From: Neptuniibacter sp047778045
GTDB taxonomy: Bacteria > Pseudomonadota > Gammaproteobacteria > Pseudomonadales > Balneatricaceae
Assembly: GCF_047778045.1 (NCBI RefSeq)
Contig: NZ_CP180545.1
Location: 868,001-932,000 of the forward strand
DNA length: 64,000 nucleotides
Direction of reading: 5' to 3'
In this document: in pieces, positions 60,520 to 64,000 of the stretch
Layout of the letters: the number at the start of each line of letters is the position of its first letter
Numbering within the stretch: position 1 is the stretch's first letter
Translations under genes and position numbers: made by a program
The notes under the pieces: model-generated
What the model saw: the letters and a program-made list of their open reading frames with translations, nothing else
Told to the model about the DNA's origin: nothing
Databases searched by the model: none

Positions 60520-60717
60520 ATGCAGCCTACTGTAAGAACCCGAGCAATTGCGGTTGTCACCGTTGATGGGGAGAATTACGAAATTGATGGATGCTATCAA
60601 GGTAAGCAAAGAAAGGCGTCTTGGTTCAATGTAATTAAAACAAGTGATCGAAAGATACAGGCCGAACACTTAGATGAATTTCCTTCCCCTGACAAGATCC
60701 GTGAAATATTAAATTGA
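60520..60717 (+). CDS. Small protein, unknown function
   Basis: 65 residues from ATG 60520, with AAAAGAG upstream; ATG 60496 would add eight residues. Sequence is basic and probably a small beta-type domain (AIAVVTVDGENYEIDGCYQGK, ASWFNVIKT). No family recognised. It follows the peroxidase gene and is closed by a terminator shared with cysK, which supports transcription, but the call is tentative. Confidence 0.5.
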   Translation: MQPTVRTRAIAVVTVDGENYEIDGCYQGKQRKASWFNVIKTSDRKIQAEHLDEFPSPDKIREILN

Positions 60718-60734
60718 TCTGAAAATCAGTTAAT

Positions 60735-60763
60735 AAAAAAGCCAGCTAAGATGCTGGCTTTTT
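60735..60763. terminator. Bidirectional terminator between the small gene and cysK
   Basis: A-run, AAGCCAGC (60739-60746), loop TAAGAT, GCTGGCTT (60753-60760) and Ts to 60763. Serves the convergent cysK gene as well. Confidence 0.92.
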
Positions 60764-60790
60764 CGTTTATGCGAACTCTTTTAGTAAGAC

Positions 60791-61759
60791 TTACTGCACC
60801 ATTTCGTTATCTGTGAACATGCCTTCAAACAGAGCTGAAGATAGGTAACGTTCGCCAGAATCTGGAAGGATAACAACGATGTTCTTATCTTTGTTTTCAG
60901 GCTGTTGCGCAACACGAAGCGCAGCACATAGCGCAGCACCGCAAGAGATACCTGCCATGATGCCTTCTTTTTCCATTAGCAGGCGTGCTGTTTCAATAGC
61001 ATCTTCGTTGCTTACCTGCTCAACCTGATCAACTAGTTCTAGGTCTAAGTTTTTCGGAACAAAGCCAGCGCCAATACCCTGAATCTTATGCGGAGATGGT
61101 TTAACTTCTTCGCCGTTAATCGTCTGTGTAATAACTGGTGAAGAAACAGGTTCAACCGCAACGGATGTGATCGCTTTGCCTTGAGTGTTTTTGATATAAC
61201 GAGAAGTACCAGTGATCGTACCACCTGTACCTACACCTGCGACTAGGATATCCACTTGGCCGTCTGTGTCGTTCCAGATCTCTGGGCCTGTTGTTTTTTC
61301 GTGGATTTCTGGGTTAGCCGGGTTTTCAAACTGCTGCAGCATCATGTGAGTACCTGGATTCGCATCCACGATCTCTTGTGCTTTATCAATTGCACCTTTC
61401 ATACCTTTAGCAGGTTCTGTCAGAACGATCGTTGCACCTAGTGCTTTCATGATCTTACGGCGCTCAAGGCTCATAGAAGAAGGCATAGTGAAGACAATGT
61501 CGTAGCCACGAGACGCTGCTACGAAAGCTAGTGCAATACCTGTGTTACCACTGGTTGGCTCAACCATGGTCATACCCTGTTTTAGGGCACCACTCTTTTC
61601 AGCAGACCAGATCATGTTTGCGCCGATACGACATTTTACGGAGCCAGCTGGGTTGCGAGATTCGATCTTTCCGAAAATATTCAGGCCTGGAGCAAAACGC
61701 TTAAGGTGAACGAGCGGAGTGTTACCAATAGTGAGGGAGTTATCTTCGTAAATCTTCAT
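60791..61759 (-). CDS. cysK: Cysteine synthase A (O-acetylserine sulfhydrylase)
   Basis: PLP enzyme making L-cysteine from O-acetylserine and sulfide. 322 residues. IGNTPLVHLKRFAP, PLP lysine in NPAGSVKCRIGANM (about residue 42), substrate loop PTSGNTGIALAF, phosphate loop VAGVGTGGTITGTSRYI, and C-terminal GISCGAALCAALRVA with ILPDSGERYLSS. A CysM assignment is less likely given the overall CysK pattern. Single-gene unit. Confidence 0.95.
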   Translation of the reverse strand: MKIYEDNSLTIGNTPLVHLKRFAPGLNIFGKIESRNPAGSVKCRIGANMIWSAEKSGALKQGMTMVEPTSGNTGIALAFVAASRGYDIVFTMPSSMSLERRKIMKALGATIVLTEPAKGMKGAIDKAQEIVDANPGTHMMLQQFENPANPEIHEKTTGPEIWNDTDGQVDILVAGVGTGGTITGTSRYIKNTQGKAITSVAVEPVSSPVITQTINGEEVKPSPHKIQGIGAGFVPKNLDLELVDQVEQVSNEDAIETARLLMEKEGIMAGISCGAALCAALRVAQQPENKDKNIVVILPDSGERYLSSALFEGMFTDNEMVQ

Positions 61760-61965
61760 TCTGCTACCCTGTTTAATCCTTTTTATTAGGCGATATATCT
61801 AAAATGAATATATGTCGCGTCTTTTATTCGATATCAAGTCTAGAAGTTGTATCTCAGAATTGCTGCGCTGATCAAGGCTTTTTCTATCTTTGGTGATATT
61901 TACAATCTTTAGGGCCGATGATGGTATTATTTTCTCTATCCCAATTGCCTTTTTAGGGTCTTATA

Positions 61966-62436
61966 ATGCGTGCATTTAATCGCCTTCTAGCGCCTCTTAT
62001 CTTTACTATCGCTTATACGTTGTTCCGTTCATCGATAAAACAGCGCTCAGAGAAAAAACATAATTTTGTGATGAAACTGTTCCGTTTTTCAGCAGATAAC
62101 GGCCATAAAAAAGCATTATCGGTCTATGGTCATTTACTGCATTTCCGTGGAGATGGCGTACAAAACCGCATTCAGGGTGGGATCTATTTGCAGCAGGCGG
62201 CGGAAAAAGGTGATGCAAAAGCGCAGTATCAAATGGGTAAAATCTTCGAAGAGGGCTTTGAGCATTATTTTCAGCCTGACCCGACCAAGGCGCTAAAGTT
62301 TTACACACAAGCAGCCGAGCAGGCGCATCAGCTTGCTGTTCGTCGCTTGGTCGATATCTATACCGATGGCGAGCTAGATCAAGAACCAAATCAAGAGCTA
62401 GTAAAGCAGTGGCAGGCTAAACAGTCTCAACTTTAG
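61966..62436 (+). CDS. Sel1-repeat protein
   Basis: 156 residues. An N-terminal hydrophobic segment (LLAPLIFTIAYTLF) may anchor it. Two to three Sel1-type repeats follow: KALSVYGHLLHFRGDG, DAKAQYQMGKIFEEGFEHY and PTKALKFYTQAAEQ then LAVRRLVDIYTDGE. These repeats usually bind partner proteins; the partner is unknown. Its 3' end overlaps the convergent DoxX-like gene by 4 bp. Confidence 0.82.
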   Translation: MRAFNRLLAPLIFTIAYTLFRSSIKQRSEKKHNFVMKLFRFSADNGHKKALSVYGHLLHFRGDGVQNRIQGGIYLQQAAEKGDAKAQYQMGKIFEEGFEHYFQPDPTKALKFYTQAAEQAHQLAVRRLVDIYTDGELDQEPNQELVKQWQAKQSQL

Positions 62437-62807
62437 CGGGATTGTTCTGAATGGCTGCGGATAATCAGATAGCAAAATACCAGCCCCATCAGGTTAGTGG
62501 AAACGGGGTTGAATGCTTCTATGAGCAAATCGGGGCGAACTGCTGCAACAAAACCCAGTAAACCGACCAAAGAGAAAGCTGCCAAATATACTGGGAATAG
62601 GTGCTTTCTTAAAAAGATAATCATCAAGCCTAAAACAACCTCAGCGGACCCCGCCGCGGGTGATAGAAATGTTGCATCCTCTCTAGTAAAACCTCCCGCT
62701 TCTACCAATTGCTTTTCTATTTCGCTTAACCAAATTATTTTTGGGACTAAACCGTGATAGATAAACAGTACACCCAAAGTTAGGCGGCAAATCAAATTAG
62801 TGGTCAT
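62433..62807 (-). CDS. DoxX-like family membrane protein
   Basis: 124 residues from the ATG at 62807, overlapping the upstream stop by 11 bp; a longer frame to 62864 is judged spurious. Four membrane spans; the start LTLGVLFIYHGLVPKIIWLSE is characteristic of the DoxX-like (PF13781-type) family. Function unknown, possibly redox-linked quinone or membrane chemistry as suggested for DoxX relatives. Third gene of a minus-strand operon with a DCC thiol protein and a saccharopine dehydrogenase-like protein, a combination found elsewhere in bacteria. Confidence 0.85.
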   Translation of the reverse strand: MTTNLICRLTLGVLFIYHGLVPKIIWLSEIEKQLVEAGGFTREDATFLSPAAGSAEVVLGLMIIFLRKHLFPVYLAAFSLVGLLGFVAAVRPDLLIEAFNPVSTNLMGLVFCYLIIRSHSEQSR

Positions 62808-63249
62808 CCAGAAATCTACCTTGATAGTCGGGAGGGGGAAGGCGGCAGTAATCATACTTACCAAAGAGTTTGTAGCGATTCAGAGCAATTCGATCGTACA
62901 ACCAGTTACGTAAAACGGCGGGTAGTATTCTAAAGAGGTTAAGTGCTTTCCAAGGGTAGCCAAGCTGCGCGACGATATTTAAGAAGGCGTCGCTCTTTTC
63001 AAAACATTGTTCACCTTCGACATAGAGCATGGTTTCGTAAAATGAACGGGGATATCCAAAGTGTTCGAGAATGGCCTGCCCCTGCTCAGATTGCACTGAG
63101 CAGAGTTTGAATTGGCGAGTTTTATCATGACTGATAATGAAATTTGCCCAGCCATTACAGAGTTTACAAACTCCATCAAATAGAATGACTTTGTCATGCT
63201 TCTCCATATAGGGAGGGAGTTGTGGCTCTGTTGGACTTTGTTCAGTCAT
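62797..63249 (-). CDS. DCC-family thiol-disulfide oxidoreductase-like protein (DUF393)
   Basis: 150 residues, no signal peptide. The family motif DGVCKLCN (DxxCxLC) lies at about residue 25 within VILFDGVCKLCNGWANFI. Other markers: FKLCSVQSEQGQAILEHFG, YVEGEQCFEKSDAFLNIV, and WLYDRIALNRYKLFGKYDYC near the end. The CxxC-type pair suggests a thioredoxin-like redox protein. It overlaps the upstream gene by 8 bp and the DoxX-like gene by 11 bp, so the three are translated as a unit. Confidence 0.88.
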   Translation of the reverse strand: MTEQSPTEPQLPPYMEKHDKVILFDGVCKLCNGWANFIISHDKTRQFKLCSVQSEQGQAILEHFGYPRSFYETMLYVEGEQCFEKSDAFLNIVAQLGYPWKALNLFRILPAVLRNWLYDRIALNRYKLFGKYDYCRLPPPDYQGRFLDDH

Positions 63250-64000
63250 TTTCTAAAACCTGTTGGTGGATATCCCAGTTTTCAACTTCCTTTGTGAACT
63301 CCTCAAGTGTAAATAAACCTACGCAAGCCTGCGCGCCAGTTTCTGACAACTGACCCTTAGCTATTTTCTTCGCCAGAATAATTGAGGCAATCGTTGGAAT
63401 GTAAGGCCCATCGCCACTCTCGGCAATTAGATTCCATATAATGCGTTGAGGTTCATTTTTGTGGTTTATCCCTCTGAGTTCCATATACATGCCGCCCACA
63501 TCAGATCCTAATTGTTGCACCCAAGTGCTTATCAAGGTTAAAGGGCGTGAATAACGCGCAAGGTTTTTAATAAATTTAAAGCGAGCGAGATAGGAAAGGC
63601 TCCATAAGCCTAAATGTAAAAAGCTCAGCTCTAATCCTGCATAAAAACGGATCGACTCTAACCCTGGATAGCGTTGCTGAAAAAGAGTCAGATCAGGGAT
63701 GTCGCAGTTGGCCAACCAGCGGCTGCCGATGGGAGATGGGAAGTTATGTCGATGCGTGTTCTGCCAGCCTCTTACATCTTGCCAGCGGTTGTCTTGCCAA
63801 CGTTTGAAGTTCAAGCCGCTATAACTAAGAATGGCTTTAACCGTCGCTTCTCCACGTTCAGTTTGATTTCCAGGGGCGATGCCATAGTTGAGCTCTTGTA
63901 AGGATTTAAAGCGCGATTTGTAATGCTCAATCACTGCAGATGATAAACCAGGGACACTGCTTGCCCCTGTAATTGCAATTACGGATTGCTGTTGTGCTTG
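63242..64000 (-). CDS. Saccharopine dehydrogenase-like NAD(P)-binding protein (5' end outside window)
   Basis: The minus-strand frame is open to the right edge, so the gene start is missing; a GTG at 63934 is only an internal codon. The visible first residues include SVIAITGASSVPGLSSAVIE, a Rossmann-type loop with the ASSVPGLS sequence typical of saccharopine dehydrogenase-like NAD(P)-binding proteins. Further segments (SPIGSRWLANCDIPDLTLF, ELRGINHKNEPQRIIWNLIAESGDGPYIP) fit the C-terminal part of that family. Enzyme activity unknown; true lysine metabolism is unlikely. First visible gene of the operon with the DCC and DoxX-like genes. Confidence 0.82.
   Translation of the reverse strand, partial: QAQQQSVIAITGASSVPGLSSAVIEHYKSRFKSLQELNYGIAPGNQTERGEATVKAILSYSGLNFKRWQDNRWQDVRGWQNTHRHNFPSPIGSRWLANCDIPDLTLFQQRYPGLESIRFYAGLELSFLHLGLWSLSYLARFKFIKNLARYSRPLTLISTWVQQLGSDVGGMYMELRGINHKNEPQRIIWNLIAESGDGPYIPTIASIILAKKIAKGQLSETGAQACVGLFTLEEFTKEVENWDIHQQVLEND

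Noticed and set aside
1..64000. Mobile elements, CRISPR arrays, prophage or toxin-antitoxin modules
   Set aside because: No transposase or integrase frame, no regularly spaced repeats, and no paired small toxin/antitoxin genes were seen; gene order is ordinary chromosomal.

Overview
The window is chromosomal DNA of a gammaproteobacterium with moderate G+C. Most of it is core genome. The gene order (lpoA, rsmI, rnpB, mraZ and the dcw cluster to lpxC, secA, argJ, mutT, yacG, coaE, pilD, pilC, pilB, pilA, nadC, ampD) strongly resembles that of Pseudomonas and its relatives. Base composition and accessory genes suggest a marine member of the Oceanospirillales (Marinomonas, Neptunomonas or Amphritea type); this is inference and the species is not assigned. 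No tRNA, rRNA, insertion sequence, prophage or CRISPR array was seen.

Region 1 (1-3117): a partial lpoA on the minus strand, divergent rsmI, the RNase P RNA gene rnpB, and the mra promoter with its MraZ operator repeats. Region 2 (3118-21013): a complete division and cell wall cluster, mraZ-rsmH-ftsL-ftsI-murE-murF-mraY-murD-ftsW-murG-murC-ddl-ftsQ-ftsA-ftsZ-lpxC. It is tightly packed, with many ATGA or TAATG overlaps, and closed by a strong terminator after lpxC. It carries the cytoplasmic and membrane steps from UDP-MurNAc to lipid II, together with the divisome proteins that use lipid II.

Region 3 (21209-34380): secA, argJ, a MutT-ThiE-like fusion, yacG-coaE, the type IV pilus genes pilD-pilC-pilB with divergent pilA, a small exported protein, nadC, ampD and rsmE. 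Region 4 (34381-41037) is a putative iron-regulated locus. Two Fur-box-like sites precede a highly codon-biased secreted DUF4856/imelysin-like protein and a fatty acid hydroxylase family membrane protein. Another Fur-like palindrome precedes an FbpABC-type ferric iron ABC transporter. Region 5 (41038-45192): a lone acetoacetyl-CoA reductase behind a 509 bp leader, and a very long DUF349 coiled-coil protein.

Region 6 (45426-64000) is a series of short, mostly independent units: ychJ-like, sbcB plus an exported protein, a pitrilysin-family protease, a two-gene potassium channel unit, an EamA transporter, a Tim44-domain protein, yaaA, trpS, a mercaptopyruvate sulfurtransferase, a DUF547 protein, a DyP peroxidase, cysK, a Sel1-repeat protein, and a minus-strand operon (saccharopine dehydrogenase-like, DCC thiol protein, DoxX-like) that runs off the right edge. 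Many convergent pairs share bidirectional terminators.

Nothing here is clearly a new defence or mobile system. The most promising leads are regulatory: the Fur-linked region 4, an apparent switchable attenuator between fbpA and fbpB, and structured leaders before secA, ftsZ and pilA.
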